From: Erinaceus europaeus
Taxonomy: Eukaryota > Chordata > Mammalia > Eulipotyphla > Erinaceidae
Direction: 5' to 3'
Assembly: GCF_950295315.1 (NCBI RefSeq)
Contig: NC_080172.1
Span: 79,937,118-80,001,117 of the forward strand
Length of the DNA: 64,000 bases
Part shown: one piece after another, positions 26,557 to 38,720 of the stretch
How the letters are laid out: every line of letters begins with the position of its first letter
Numbering within the stretch: the first letter of the stretch is position 1
The notes under the pieces: generated by a model
What the model saw: the letters and a program-made list of their open reading frames with translations, nothing else
Told to the model about the DNA's origin: nothing
The model's database searches: none
Made by a program: the position numbers and the translations under genes

Positions 26557-27843
26557 GGGGGGGGGGGAGTTCAGAAGATGGCGGACTGAGAAGTCGCTAA
26601 CAGCGAGTGCTCTGATCGCATCGTCGGCAACGGTAGGATTTTCTGCCTTTAGCAGGCCAGTCAATAAGGCGTGACACCAAAGAGGTGATTACAATTTAAT
26701 TTGGGTTAAGAATTAGAATAAAGGTGACACGGACTAGCGGGGCTCCAGAATTCCCAGGCGGCGCCAGGCATTGTCCTCCGCCAGCCCAGAAAGGAGGCTC
26801 CTCCGCCGGTTGCAGAGCGCAGCGGGCAGAGGACCGGGAGAGAGCACTTTAGCTCGGGGGCTTCCTCTTGGGAGTCTCCAGGGTCCACTGCGACCCTGAG
26901 GGCGGATCCAAAGACTTCTTGAGTATAGCTCTCATTGGATCAAAGGACTTGGAGCTAGTTTTCATTTTCGAGAAATCCTTTAAAAAAGTCTGGAGGGGGG
27001 GGTTTCCCGGAAGATGGCGGACGGAGAAGCTGCTAGCCTCTGAGCTCCGAACGCACTCCCCTGGAGACAATAGGATTTTCTGCCTTTAGCAGGCGAGCCA
27101 ATAAGGTGTCCTTAGACACCAAGGCGGTGACTATAACTTAATTTGGGTTAAGAATTAGAGTAGGGAAAAAAATTCTTTTTTCTTCCTTTTAATTTTCAAG
27201 CATACATCCTTCCCGCTGCCCCCCCCCCTCCATAAGCAGTCCCTGGGACCAGCTCCTAGCAGGATACCCCATACCACCAAACAGGGTGTTTTTTTTTTTT
27301 TTTTTTTGAATTCACTGATACACATTTGGGAAGTTCCTTGCACTGCTCTTTAATTACAACTCTTCTTCTTATCTTCTCCCTTTGCTCTCTCTTATCTCTC
27401 TCTCTCTCTTTTTTTAATCTTGTCATACACTTCTTCTTTCTTCTTTGCCTTTCTGAATTTGTGAATTACTTTGGGGAAGAAATCTGACTCAGAGTGGACT
27501 CTCTATGTGTGTATCTCTGCTCTAGTTCCCTTTCCCCGCTTGTTGCCCCTAGAATATACAGTGGATAGTAGATTTCCATAACTGTCTATTCTTGCTATCC
27601 TCTCTTTCCTTTCTCTTTCTTCACTGGGATTTGGTTACTATTTTTTCACGGACTGGAGAAATCATTTGGCAAACTGGTAACGATTAAACTACTTCAATAC
27701 TTACTTCAGTTGCTACTGTAATTCCGGAGGTTGGTGAGTGCAATTGTCATAAAGGTATTTAGTACAGTGTTACTTGTACTCAAGACACAACAACTGAGGA
27801 ACAACAGAGCATAAAAAAAAGAGAGAAACACATAAATAAAAAA
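26557..27843 (+). promoter_or_regulatory. L1 5'UTR with duplicated promoter unit
   Basis: Two related units start with a G-run and carry AAGATGGCGG at 26575-26584 and 27011-27020, a period of 436 bp. Both continue with 'aggattttctgcctttagcaggc', 'caataaggtgt' or close variants, and 'aatttgggttaagaattag'. The second unit leads into about 0.7 kb of CT-rich leader before ORF1. AAGATGGCGG is the YY1 site of the human L1 promoter; its role here is inferred. Confidence 0.85.
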
Positions 27844-28758
27844 ATGGGTCGATTAAAAACAAATAAAACTGCTACCCCAATGAATGAAGACAAGAGCCCA
27901 GAAGAAACTACAAATCAGTCAGAAGTAACCATAGATAAGAAAAGTATGCAAGCAATAATCAACTTATTAATCACAGAAATGAAAACAACATTGGAGGAAA
28001 GGAATGGCAGTATTAGGGAAACAACAGTTGAGACCCCCAAGGAAAATACTGATGATCTTGAGGCAATTAGAGAACTGAAAGCTGAAATAGCTGTAATGAA
28101 GAAAGAAGCTGAGGCAAGGGAAAGCAGACTAACAGAAGCAGAAAACAGAATTAGTCAGACAGAGGATGAGTTAGAGAAAACATAGAAAGAGGTGAAAGAG
28201 CTTAAAAAGAGATTGAGAGACACTGAAAACAACAACAGAGACATATGGGATGATCTAAAAAGAAGTAACATTCGTATAATTGGCCTGCCAGAGGAAGAAA
28301 GAGAGGAAGGGGAAGCAAGCATTCTAGAGGAAATAATACAAGAAAACTTCCCAGACCTGAATAACAGAAAGGATATCAAGGTTCAAGAGGCCCAGAGAGT
28401 ACCAAACAGAATCAACCCAGACCTGAAGACACCAAGACACATCATAGTCACAATGAGAAGAAGTAAGGATAAAAAAAGGATCCTAAAGGCTGCAAGAGAG
28501 AAATAAAAAGTCACATACAAGGGAAAACCCATAAGATTATCTGCAGATTTCTCCACTCAAACTCTAAAAGCCAGAAGGGAGTGGCAAGATATCTATCAAG
28601 ACCTGAATGAAAAAGGGTTTCAACCAAGGATAATATATCCTGCTAGACTTTCATTCAAGCTAGATGGAGGGATCAAAACCTTCTTAGACAAACAAGAGTT
28701 AAAGGAGGCAACCATCACCAAGCCGGCCCTGAAAGAGGTTCTAAAAGACCTCTTATAA
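27844..28758 (+). pseudogene. L1 ORF1 (RNA-binding chaperone), two nonsense codons
   Basis: ORF1p coats L1 RNA as a coiled-coil trimer. The start is ATG at 27844 and the natural stop TAA at 28756-28758, giving 304 codons. In-frame stops are TAG at 28183-28185 (Lys in the minus-strand copy) and TAA at 28504-28506 (Gln there). The coiled-coil region covers residues about 75-140, then the RRM with NIRIIGLPEEE near residue 140 and the C-terminal domain. The first 113 codons alone would give only part of the coiled coil. Confidence 0.93.
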
Positions 28759-28818
28759 ACAAGAACATCACTATAATAATTGCAATATATCAGAGTAAAC
28801 AAATTGTTTTTTAGAACA

Positions 28819-31800
28819 ATGGCACTACAATACATTAAATCCATAATATCAATAAACGTCAATGGCTTAAACTCACCCATCAAAAGGCACAGGGTGGGGG
28901 GATGGATCAGAAAACATAACCCAACCATATGCTGCTTGCAAGAATCCCATCTGTCACAACAAGATAAACATAGACTTAAAGTGAAAGGATGGAAAACTAT
29001 CATACAGGCTAACGGTCCACAAAAAGGGCAGGAACAGCCATTCTCATCTCAGACACAATAGATTTTAAATTAAATGAAGTAATAAAAGATAGGCAAGGAC
29101 ATTACATAATGATTAGAGGATCAATCAGCCAAGAAGACTTAACAATTATTAACATCTATGCACCCAATGAGGGACCATCTAAATACATTAAGCATCTACT
29201 GAAAGAATTTCAAAAATACATCAATAGTAATACAATAATAGTGGGAGACTTCAAAAACCCACTCTCACACTTAGATCAACAAAGCAGAGAACCAATAAAG
29301 ATAAAAGAGAATTGAATGAAGAGATTGACAGACTAGACCTCTTGGACATTTTCAGACTCCTTCACCCCAAAAAACTGGAATACACCTTCTTTTCAAATCC
29401 ACATAACACATACTCAAGGATAGACCACATGTTAGGCCACAAAGACAGCATCAATAAATTCAAGAGCATTGAAATCATCCCAAGTATCTTCTCAGACCAC
29501 AGTGGAGTAAAACTAACATTTAACAACAAATGGAAAATTATTAAAAGACATAGAATTTGGAAACTAAACAACAAGCTCCTTAAGAACCACTGGGTCAGAG
29601 ACTCACTCAAACAGGAAATTCAAATGTTCCTGGAAACTAATAAAAATGAAGACACAACCTATCAAAATATTTGGGACACAACGAAAGCAGTTCTGAGAGG
29701 GAAACTTATAGCTATACAATCACATATTAAACACCAAGAAGAAGCCCAAATGAACGACCTTACTACACACCTCAAGGACTTAGAGGAAGAGGAACAAAGG
29801 AACCCTAAAGCAACCAGAAGGACAGAAATCACTAAAGTTAGAGTAGAAATAAACAACATCAAAAATAAAAGAACCATACAAAAGATCAATGAAGCCAAAT
29901 GTTGGGTCTTTGAAAGATTAAACAAAATTGACAAACCCCTAGCCAGACTCACCAAACAAAAAAGAGAGAAGACTCAAATTAATAGAATTGTAAACGATGC
30001 AGGAGATATCACAACTGACACCACAGAAATCCAGAAAATCATGCGAAACTTCTATAAAGAACTATATGCCACCAAGCTAGAGAATCTGGAAGAAATGGAA
30101 CAATTCCTAGAAACCTATGCACTTCCAAAACTGAACCAAGAAGAACTACAAAATTTAAATGCACCAATCACAGACAAAGAAATTGAAACCGTTATTAAGA
30201 ATCTCCCCAACAACAAAAGTCCTGGACCAGATGGCTTCACAAACGAATTCTACAAAACTTTCAGGAAACAGTTAATACCCATACTTCTTAAGCTATTCCA
30301 TAAGATTGAAGAAACAGGAATACTCCCTTCCACCTTTTGTGAAGCCAACATCACCCTGATACCAAAAGCTGATAGGGACAGAACAAAAAAGGAAAACTAC
30401 AGACTAATATCTCTGATGAACATAGATGCCAAAATATTAAACAAGATCTTGGCCAACCGGATACAGCAACACATCAAAAAGGTTGTTCATCATGACCAAG
30501 TGGGATTCATCCCAGGAATGCAAGGCTGGTTCAACATCCGTAAATCAATCAATGTCATTCATCACATCAATAAAAGCAAAGGCAAAAACCACATGATTAT
30601 CTCAATAGATGCAGAGAAAGCCTTTGACAAAATCCAACACCCATTCATGCTCAAAACTCTACAGAAAATGGGAATAGATGGGAAATTCCTCAAGATAGTG
30701 GAGTCTATATATAGCAAACCTACAGCCAACATCATACTCAATGGACAGAAGCTGAAAGCATTCCCCCTCAGATCGGGAACTAGACAGGGCTGTTCACTGT
30801 CACCGTTACTCTTCAACATAGTATTGGAAGTTCTTGCCATAGCAATCAGGCAAGAGAAAGAAATCGAAGGGATACAGATTGGAAGGAAAGAAGTCAAGCT
30901 CTCACTATTTGCAGATTATATGATAGTATACATAGAAAGACCTAAAGAATCCAGGAGAAAATTACTGGAAGTTGTTAGGCAATATAGCAAGTTATCAGGC
31001 TACAAAATCAATGTACAAAAATCAGTGGCATTTCTTTATGCAAACACTAAATCTGAAGAAGAAGACATCCATAAATCACTCCCATTTACTGTTTCAGCAA
31101 AATTAATCAAATACCTAGGAATAAAGTTGACCAAAGAAGTGAAAGACTTGTATACTGAAAACTATGAGTCGCTACTCAAGGAGATAGAAACTGATACCAA
31201 GAAATGGAAAGATATACCATGCTTCTGGATTGGAAAAATAAATATCATCAAAATGAATATTCTCCCCAGAGCCATATACAAATTTAATGCAATACCCATC
31301 AAAGTTCCACCAAGATTCTTTAAGAGAATAGAACAAACACTACAATCATTTATCTGCAACCTGAAAACACCTAGAATTGCCAAAACCATCTTAAGGAAAA
31401 GAAACAGAAATGGAGGCATCACACTCCCAGACCTTAAACTATATTATAAAGCCATCATCATCAAAATAGCATGGTACTGGAACAAAAATAGGCACACAGA
31501 CCAGTGGAACAGAATTGAAAGCCCAGAAGTAAATCCCAACACCTATGGGCATTTAATCTTTGATAAGGGGGCCCAAAGGATTAAATGGAAAAAGGAGGCT
31601 CTCTTCAATAAATGGTGCTGGGAAAACTGGGTTGAAACATGCAGAAGAATGAAATTGAACCACTTTATCTCACCAGAAACAAAAATCAACTCCAAATGGA
31701 TCAAAGACCTAGATGTCAGACCAGAAACAATCAAATACTTAGAGGAAAACATTGGTAAAACACTTTCCCACATACACCTCAAGGACATCTTTGATGAATC

Positions 31801-32638
31801 AAACCCAATTGCAAGGAAGACCAAAGCAGAAACAAACCAATGGGACTACATCAAATTGAAAAGCTCCTGCACATCCAAAAAAACTATTAAACAAACAGAG
31901 AGACCCCTCACAGAATGGGAGAAGATCTTCACATGCTAGACATCGGACAAGAAACTAATCACCAAAATATATAAAGAGCTCAGCAAACTTAGCACCAAAA
32001 AAGCAAATGACCCCATCCAAAAATGGGCAGAGGAAATGAACAAAACATTCACCACAGAGGAGATCCAAAAGGCTAACAAACATATGAAAAACTGCTCTAG
32101 GTCACTGATTGTCAGAGAAATGCAAATTAAGACAACACTAAGATACCACCTCACTCCTGTAAGAATGGCATACATCAAAAAGGACAGCAGCAACAAATGC
32201 TGGAGAGGATGTGGGGACAGAGGAACCCTTTTACATTGCTGGTGGGAATGTAAATTGGTCCAGCCTCTGTGGAGAGCAGTCTGGAAAACTCTCAGAAGGC
32301 TAGACATGGACCTTCCATATGACCCAATAATTCCTCTCCTGGGGTTATACCCCAAGGACTCCATAACACCCAACCAAAAAGAGGTGTGTACTCCTATGTT
32401 CATAGCAGCACAATTCATAATAGCTAAAACCTGGAAGCAACCCAGGTGCCCAACACCAGATGAGTGGCTGAGAAAGCTGTGGTATATATACACAATGGAA
32501 TACTATGCAGCTATCAAGAACAATGAACCCACCTTCTCTGACCCATCTTGGACAGAGCTAGAAGGAATTATGTTAAGTGAACTAAGTCAGAAAGATAAAG
32601 ATGAGTATGGGATGATCCCACTCATCAACAGAAGCTGA
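28819..32638 (+). pseudogene. L1 ORF2 (endonuclease-RT), broken
   Basis: Starts at ATG 28819, 60 bp after ORF1, and ends at TGA 32636-32638, about 1270 codons. The order is endonuclease, RT and C-terminal cysteine region. Lesions: a frameshift at about 29025-29065, a second at about 29290-29320, and a TAG at 31937-31939. In the endonuclease the expected GDFN reads GDFK (29253-29255), losing the Asn equivalent to human N147. Motif A ([10 protein letters not shown]) is intact, but FADD reads FADY (GAT to TAT, 30917-30919). The long 875-codon frame from 29312 has no ATG at its start. It can supply neither nicking nor polymerase activity. Confidence 0.94.
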
Positions 32639-34014
32639 CTTAGAAGATCGGAAAGGGAAACTAAAAGCAGGACCTGATCAAATTGTAAGTAGGTCACCAA
32701 AGTAAAAACCCAGTGGTGAGGGGTAGACATGTAGCTCCCTGCGCCAGTGGGTGGTGGGAGTGGGCGGGAGGGACGGGTCACAGTCCTTTGGTGGTGGGAA
32801 TGGTGTTTATGTACACTCCTAGCAAAATGTAGACATATAAACCAGTAGTTAATTAATATGAGAGGGGGAAATCAATTGTATGTCTCAAAGTTTCTCAAAA
32901 GACAAACTGAATCTTTTTAATATATAGGCTATGTATTTGATATGCGGACTGTCTCAAAAGCCTAGACCAAGTAGATTAGAAGCTTCCAATAGCACAGCTA
33001 TATACGAGATACTGGGTACTGTACAGCAAACCATAACAAAGAGACTTTTCAAAGTTAACCCAATTAACAAATAATGTGATGATAATATTAACTATTGATT
33101 GTCTTTTTGAACCCTAAGACAGCAGGAACCTCACATCTTCACTATAGAGCCCCTACTTCCCCCAGTCCTGGAACCCTTGGATAGGGCCCACTTTCCCGTA
33201 TGCATCTCCCAATCCAAACCAAATAATATTGCATCCGCCGATCACAACCTAACCAAAGCAACGATTGCCATCTCAACATGCTTCACCTCAGACTGTATCC
33301 AGAGACTTCACGTGTGGAATGACAACCCTTCAGCTTCATTACTCGGGTGAGACCTTTCTTTTAATAGTACACTCTAATTTCATCTCAGGTAGTTCACTTT
33401 CTAACAAAGTCCCATAACCTAGATATATACCAGTTTCTGTGAGAGAGAGCTTATGTGCACACATATCCATAAACTACTGCAAAATATATACCTGAAAGCA
33501 GGATTACACTAGAGTTTGCAGTGAGTACCTCCCTAACACTTCCTCTCCACTATTCCAAGCTTGGGATCCATGATTGCTCGACAAATTGTTTGGCTTCATA
33601 TGTTAACTCTCTTTTCAATCACCAGGTTCCAGATGCCGCCAGGATGCTGGCTAGGCTTCCCTGGATTGAAGACCCCACCAACGTGTCCTGGAGCTCAGCT
33701 TCCCCAGAGACACACCCTACTAGGGAAAGAGAGAGGCAGACTGGGGGTATGGACCGACCAGTCAACGCCCATGTTCAGCGGGGAAGCAATTACAGAAGCC
33801 AGACCTTCTACCTTCTGCAACCCTCAACGACCCTGGGTCCATGCTCCCAGAGGGATAGAGAATGGGAAAGCTACCATGGGAGGGGGTGGGTTATGGGGAT
33901 TGGGTGGTGGGAATTGTGTGGAGTTGTACCCCTCCTACCTTATGCTTTTGTTCACTAATCCATTCTTAAATAAAAAAAATAAATTAAAAAAAGTAAAAAA
34001 AAAATTTAAAAAAA
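32639..34014 (+). other. L1 3'UTR with G-rich quadruplex motif
   Basis: About 1.35 kb, shared by the copies at 7.4, 13.0, 20.6 and 58.3 kb. Six GGG blocks with short loops at 32749-32777 suit a G-quadruplex, a known feature of mammalian L1 3'UTRs. A 145-codon frame at 33521-33958 recurs in other copies (see findings). It ends at an A-rich tail at about 33967-34014. Confidence 0.85.
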
Positions 34015-34682
34015 AATAAAACACACACACACACACCCTTCCACACGTGACAATGTAATTCCTCTGTTCATAGTTCCATTTAAATATGTAGTGACTATTC
34101 AATCACCATAAAGTCCCCCTCTTCAACGCCCCTCCCAGACCATCCTGGGGAGGGAAGAAAAGCTCCTTCTATAGGGCAGGATACACTGAGGTCGATGACA
34201 CCCATTGCCAGGGAAAAAGGCTTACTAGTAATGACAGCAATATGTAATATACATTCTCAACTAGTGGCTAACATGACTCCTCTTTACCAGATGACAATTT
34301 TAATTCTGATAAAGCTATTTTTGTGGAAGCACTGGTTAAAATCATTTGCCTGAAGATGATGAAGAGTTAAAATTGGGTTTCATGGGGAGAAAGAAATATC
34401 ACCCAGTGGATGATTTAGAGCATGAAGACCATTCAAATGCTTGGGAATGCAGTGACATGAATAAGAACTGCCCTGGTCCTTAGTAGGGAGGGGAGATGCT
34501 AGTAGCTGAGACACATTATGTTAAACAGAGACAAGTCTTCTGTAAGTACTCTAAGCAGACAAGTATGACCCTGATCTTTGATTTCTAAAACTTTCTTGTT
34601 CAAAAATCTGGAAAAATATTCCAGGTAGGACCAATCATTACCTCCATCAGAGTTGTTCACTAAAGGTGGGGAAGTAAGAGGG

Positions 34683-34706
34683 TATATATATATATATATA
34701 TATATT
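34683..34706. repeat. (TA)12 microsatellite
   Basis: A pure TA run in unique intron sequence. Confidence 0.9.
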
Positions 34707-35704
34707 TGCCTTTGGTCTACACTGGAATGAAATTAATTCCAGTGGCTACAGTCTGATTTCTCACTTAATAAAATCTCTAATTGTACTAGGAACAAATGGA
34801 GTGGAAATAGAGGAAGGTAAAGAAGTTAAGATGTGGAGAGATTGATATTGCAGCCATTTTCGAGTCAGGCCACTAACATGCCTGCATGTGTGAGCTGAGG
34901 AAGAATACTCCTTGTCTTAAGAAAATGCTAGTAAAATTCTTCTTTCTAGCATGTAGTGCTTTAGCAATTATTACAAACACATTTACACTGTTATTTTTTA
35001 AAATAACTTCTAAACATTTTTTAAACATTTAAGTAAATTTGAGGAAAATCACAGTATACATCATTTTAAAATGCTAAAATCTCTAAGCAGTCTAAAGCCT
35101 TTTCTCTAAAACCAGAGAATTTTTAAATATATATATTGAAACTCTATTTAAGAAAAATTAAAATGATACCAGAATGTCTTTATTAAATGAGATTAAGAAT
35201 TTTCAAAGAGTCAGGCTAAAAGACATTAATACTAATAGGACACTGGACATAATTGAATCTTTCTTTGATGATTATAAAGCCCTTCAAGTGTGTTACTGTG
35301 CTTAGTTTTTAATCAAGTAAGAGAGGAGAGCTAATTTTTTTCCTATGAAAAGAGAGAATTGATGAATATTTTGTATTGTGGAACATCATGCAATATTACC
35401 AAAAGTGACCAACCAATGAAGCATATTTTAAAATGAGTAACCTTTCCCTATATTTCACATTTTATGCCATTTCTATTGCTCTGTCTTCTATGGCTCTTAT
35501 TTGAAAATACTACTGGATTAATTTACATATAAAAGTCAAATTCTATGTATGTTTAAAATGAATCCCAGTTTTTTGATATAGTCCTCTGGAAAAAATAATA
35601 CAACTTCATCAATAAACTAATTGAACATCTATAATAGTAGACACTAAATGATATACAGAAATGGTTTAAGCCAGTGACTCAAAATCTCATTTATCAAAAT
35701 TTCA

Positions 35705-35930
35705 TTTTTTAAAAAAAATTATATATAAGAAGGAAACACTGACAAAAACCATAGGATAAGAGGGATACAACTCCACTAGAACTCTGTATCCCTTCCCCTC
35801 TCCTGTAATTGCTTCTCCACTGAACACAGGCATTGGCAGGTCGATTCATACTCCCAGCCTGTCCTTTCTCTCCCTAGTGGAACAGAGATCTGGGGAATCA
35901 GGGCTCCAAGACACATTACATCTAATGAAT
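35705..35930 (-). mobile_element. Old L1 3' end
   Basis: 'acactgacaaaaaccataggataagaggg' and 'tgtaattgcttctccactgaacacagg' match the antisense 3' terminus of the young L1 (48285-48480) with many changes. It starts after an A/T-rich tail. Confidence 0.8.
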
Positions 35931-36125
35931 ACCTACTATGTGACAGTAACTATTTTAATTAAGAATTCATAAGCAAAACAAAGTTCCAGTTCTCTTGCAG
36001 CTTACACTTTAAAAAGGGTGAAATACTATTAAGCAAAAAAAACATAAGGAGCACTTTCTTCCAGGTAAAGTTTATTGTCATAAAAGCAGTAGGAAAGGAT
36101 ATGAGCATGGTGGAGAATCAATGGT

Positions 36126-36318
36126 AGGCCAGGCAGTGGTGCACCTGGTTCAGTGTACACATTACCATACACAAGGACCAGTCAACATCTGCAGTGGGGA
36201 AGCGTCACAAGTGATGAGGTAGTGCTGCAGGTGTCTCTCTCCCTCTCAAGCTCCACCCATCTTCCCAATTTCTCCCTGTCCTATCAAATAAAATAACTAA
36301 AATACTTTTAAAAATCTT
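36126..36318 (+). mobile_element. Older tRNA-derived SINE with part of the head missing
   Basis: 'ggccaggcagtggtgcacctggttcagtgtacac' head, then 'aaggacca' joined directly to 'gtcaacatctgcagtgggg'; the GGTTCGA B-box segment is absent. A CT-rich body and 'ctatcaaataaaataac' tail follow. Confidence 0.8.
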
Positions 36319-36454
36319 TTAAAGGAGAATCATTGGCATGTCCAGAACTATATCCAGAGTCAATAAAGGATTATCTACATTGAAAACTAAAGGATAAGGA
36401 GGTCCTTCAAGCTAAAGAATGACGTGGTTAAGTGAGTAAAAAGTAGAATTTCTT

Positions 36455-36595
36455 TGTTTAAGATTTTATTTATATTAACAAGAGAGAGAAATCAGACTAT
36501 AATGCTAACACATGCAGTGTCAAGTATGGGAATCAGGACCCTGTGCCTGTGAGTCTAGTGCTGTACCCACGGCAGCATCTCCCATGACAAAAAGA
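36455..36595 (-). repeat. Old SINE of the second type
   Basis: T/A-rich start, GA stretch, then 'gggaatcaggaccctgtgcctgtgagtc' as a reversed B-box area. Resembles 41938-42074. Confidence 0.5.
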
Positions 36596-36808
36596 TCTAC
36601 TTTCTTTACTTATGAGAAAGAGACAGAAACAGAGAATAAAGAATTTTCAGAGGATCTACATATGCAAAGACTTTGACATAGGTAGTATCATTGGAAATTT
36701 AAGAAGAAAAGGTTGCTGTGGATGGAGTTTTAATCAAATGGAGATCTCTGAAAAATGTAAAGGAGGATAATAAACTGATCTGATTCTCCTTGTCAACAGG
36801 TACTTTTT

Positions 36809-37114
36809 TAAACTTTTTAAAAAAAATTTATTTTCCCTTTTGTTGCCCTTGTTGTTTTTATTGTTGTCGTAGTTATTATTGTTGTCGTCGTTGTTGGATA
36901 GGTCAGAGAGAAATGGAGAGAGGAGGGGAAGACAGAGGGGGAGAAAAACATAGACACCTACAGACCTGCTTCACCGCCTGTGAAGCGACTCCCCAGCAGA
37001 TGGGGAGCTGGAGGCTCGAACCGGGATCCTCCCGACATTGGGGATCCTTCCGCCTGTCCTTGCGCTTCGTGCTACGTGGTGCGCTTAAGCCGCTGCACTA
37101 CCACCCAACTCCCG
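36809..37114 (-). mobile_element. Young tRNA-derived SINE, body-shortened, with TSD
   Basis: In reverse it has the full head, B-box (GGTTCGAGCC) and pyrimidine body, and it ends at 'gggaaaataaatttttt', so it lacks the final 'ggaggcc...ataaccctgg' module. TSD: acaggtacttttt at 36796-36808, acaggtacttctt from 37115. Confidence 0.88.
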
Positions 37115-37180
37115 ACAGGTACTTCTTTGTAGAGAATAGAATGAGAAGGGTTTAGTGTGCGAGTAAAAAAGTTCAGTTGG

Positions 37181-37547
37181 GGGGGTCGGGCGGTGACGCA
37201 GTGGGTTAAGCGCATGTGGCGCAAAGCGCAAGGACTGGCATAAGGATCCCGGTTCGAGCCCCTGGCTCCCCACCTGCAGGGAAGTCGCTTCACAGGTGGT
37301 GAAGCAGGTCTGCAGTTGTCTGTCTTTCTCTCCCCCTCTCTGTCTTCCCCACCTCTCTCCATTTCTCTCTGTCCTATCCAACAACGAACGGCATCAACAA
37401 TGGCAATTATAATAATAACCACAACGAGGCTACAACAAGGGCAACAAAAGGGGGGGGAAGGCCTCCAGGAGCGGTGGATTCATGGTGCAGGCACCAAGCC
37501 CAGCAATAACCCTGGAGGAAAAAAAAAATAATAAAATAAAAAAAATT
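37181..37547 (+). mobile_element. Young full-length tRNA-derived SINE, perfect 15-bp TSD
   Basis: The best reference copy in the window. The A-box is TGACGCAGTGG at 37194-37204 and the B-box GGTTCGAGCCC at 37251-37261, the Pol III internal promoter. A CT-rich body, the module 'ccaggagcggtggattcatgg...ataaccctgg' and an A-rich tail follow. The TSD aaaaagttcagttgg is identical at 37166-37180 and 37548-37562, showing recent insertion. Confidence 0.95.
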
Positions 37548-37660
37548 AAAAAGTTCAGTTGGCTTGAAGTGTGGCTTGCATAATACTGAGATGTAGAGAA
37601 GTGAATACTTTTGAGCTAGAATTTACTTGATCACATTCAGAAAGTGACATAAAAGGCAAG

Positions 37661-37972
37661 CTAAGGGGGGTCGGGTGGTAGTGCAACCCGTTTGAGCCCC
37701 AGGCTCCCCACCTGCAGGGGAGTCCTTCACAGGTGGTGAAACAGGTCTGTAGGTGTCTGTCTTTCTCTCCCCCTCTCTGTCTTCCCTTCCTCTTCTTCAT
37801 TTCTCTGTGTCCTGTCTAACAACAATGACAACAGTAACAACGACAATAATAATAACCACAACAACGTTAAACAACAAGGACAACAAAAGAGAAAAAAACT
37901 GGCCTCCGGAGCAGTGGATTCTTGGTGCAGGCACTGAGCCCCAACAATAACCCTGGAGGCAAAAAAAAAAAA
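37661..37972 (+). mobile_element. tRNA-derived SINE with deletion between A and B boxes
   Basis: Starts 'ggggggtcgggtggtagtgcaacc' and jumps to 'cgtttgagcccc', losing about 45 nt between the A- and B-boxes that the copy at 37181 retains. The rest is full length with poly-A. A short TSD, aaaaggcaag/aaaaagcaag, is at 37651-37660 and about 37973-37982. Confidence 0.9.
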
Positions 37973-38180
37973 AAAAAGCAAGAATGATCCCTAGATTATT
38001 CATTTGATCTACTGAATGAAATGTAGGCATTTTCTTGAGATATAACAAAGCCTAATGAAGTGAAATGGGGAGAAGGACAGAGGTCATCCTGAAATAAACT
38101 GAGTGACATGAGTATGAAGAAAGAGAAGTGATACACAAATCTCTTACTGGCTTTGTTAGTCTAGTTAAAACAGAAATGAG

Positions 38181-38720
38181 GACATCAGACTCTGTCCAGA
38201 TTTTACTTTATGATTTCCATCTCTGTCCTTATTTCTTAAGTTACACCTATAAATGAGATCATTTTCTTATTCATTCATCTGATGTTAATGTCTGGGTTGC
38301 TTCCAAGTTTTACTTATTACAGGTTGTGCAGCTATGAAAAAAGGTATACATAGAAAATTGTGGTGTATATATATGTGGTGGAATACTACTCAGCTGTTAA
38401 AAACGATGATGCCACCTCCTTGACTCATCTTGGGTGGAACTTGAAGGCATTATGTTAAATACAGTATATCAAAATAAAAGGACAAATACTGAATGATCTC
38501 TTTTATAGGTTCAATTTAAGAAATAAATACAGAGATGGAAGTCACAAAGCAAAACTTAGACAGAGTGTGATGTTTTGCACCAAAGCAAAGGACTTTGGAT
38601 AAAGAGAGGGAGGAAGGAGGTGGGGAGAACCTTGAGGCTCTTTCGCATAATGCATGGGGAGATAATAAATTGTACCTATGTGTCAACACCTGTACTGTAA
38701 AACATTAGCCTCCTAATAAA
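38181..38720 (+). mobile_element. Old L1 3' end with inverted 5' part
   Basis: 38181-38345 is L1 3' sequence in antisense and 38346-38720 is L1 in sense to a terminal 'aataaaatgaaagg'. The antisense part contains two L1 blocks that flank the block starting the sense part. Segments 38181-38262 and 38493-38574 are inverted copies of each other (82 bp each, roughly 80% identical by eye). Confidence 0.7.

Larger units (their letters stand above)
26557..34014 (+). mobile_element. Full-length L1 (7.46 kb), inactive
   Basis: 5'UTR, ORF1, ORF2, 3'UTR and A-rich tail are all present. A 16-bp TSD (aataaaacacacacac) lies at 26541-26556 and 34015-34030, the downstream copy running on into further CA units. 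Both ORFs have stops or frameshifts and catalytic residues are lost. It is antisense to DPYD. Confidence 0.95.

Noticed and set aside
37181..37270. tRNA gene with A and B boxes
   Set aside because: It is the head of a dispersed SINE with body, A-rich tail and TSD; no intact cloverleaf is needed or evident.
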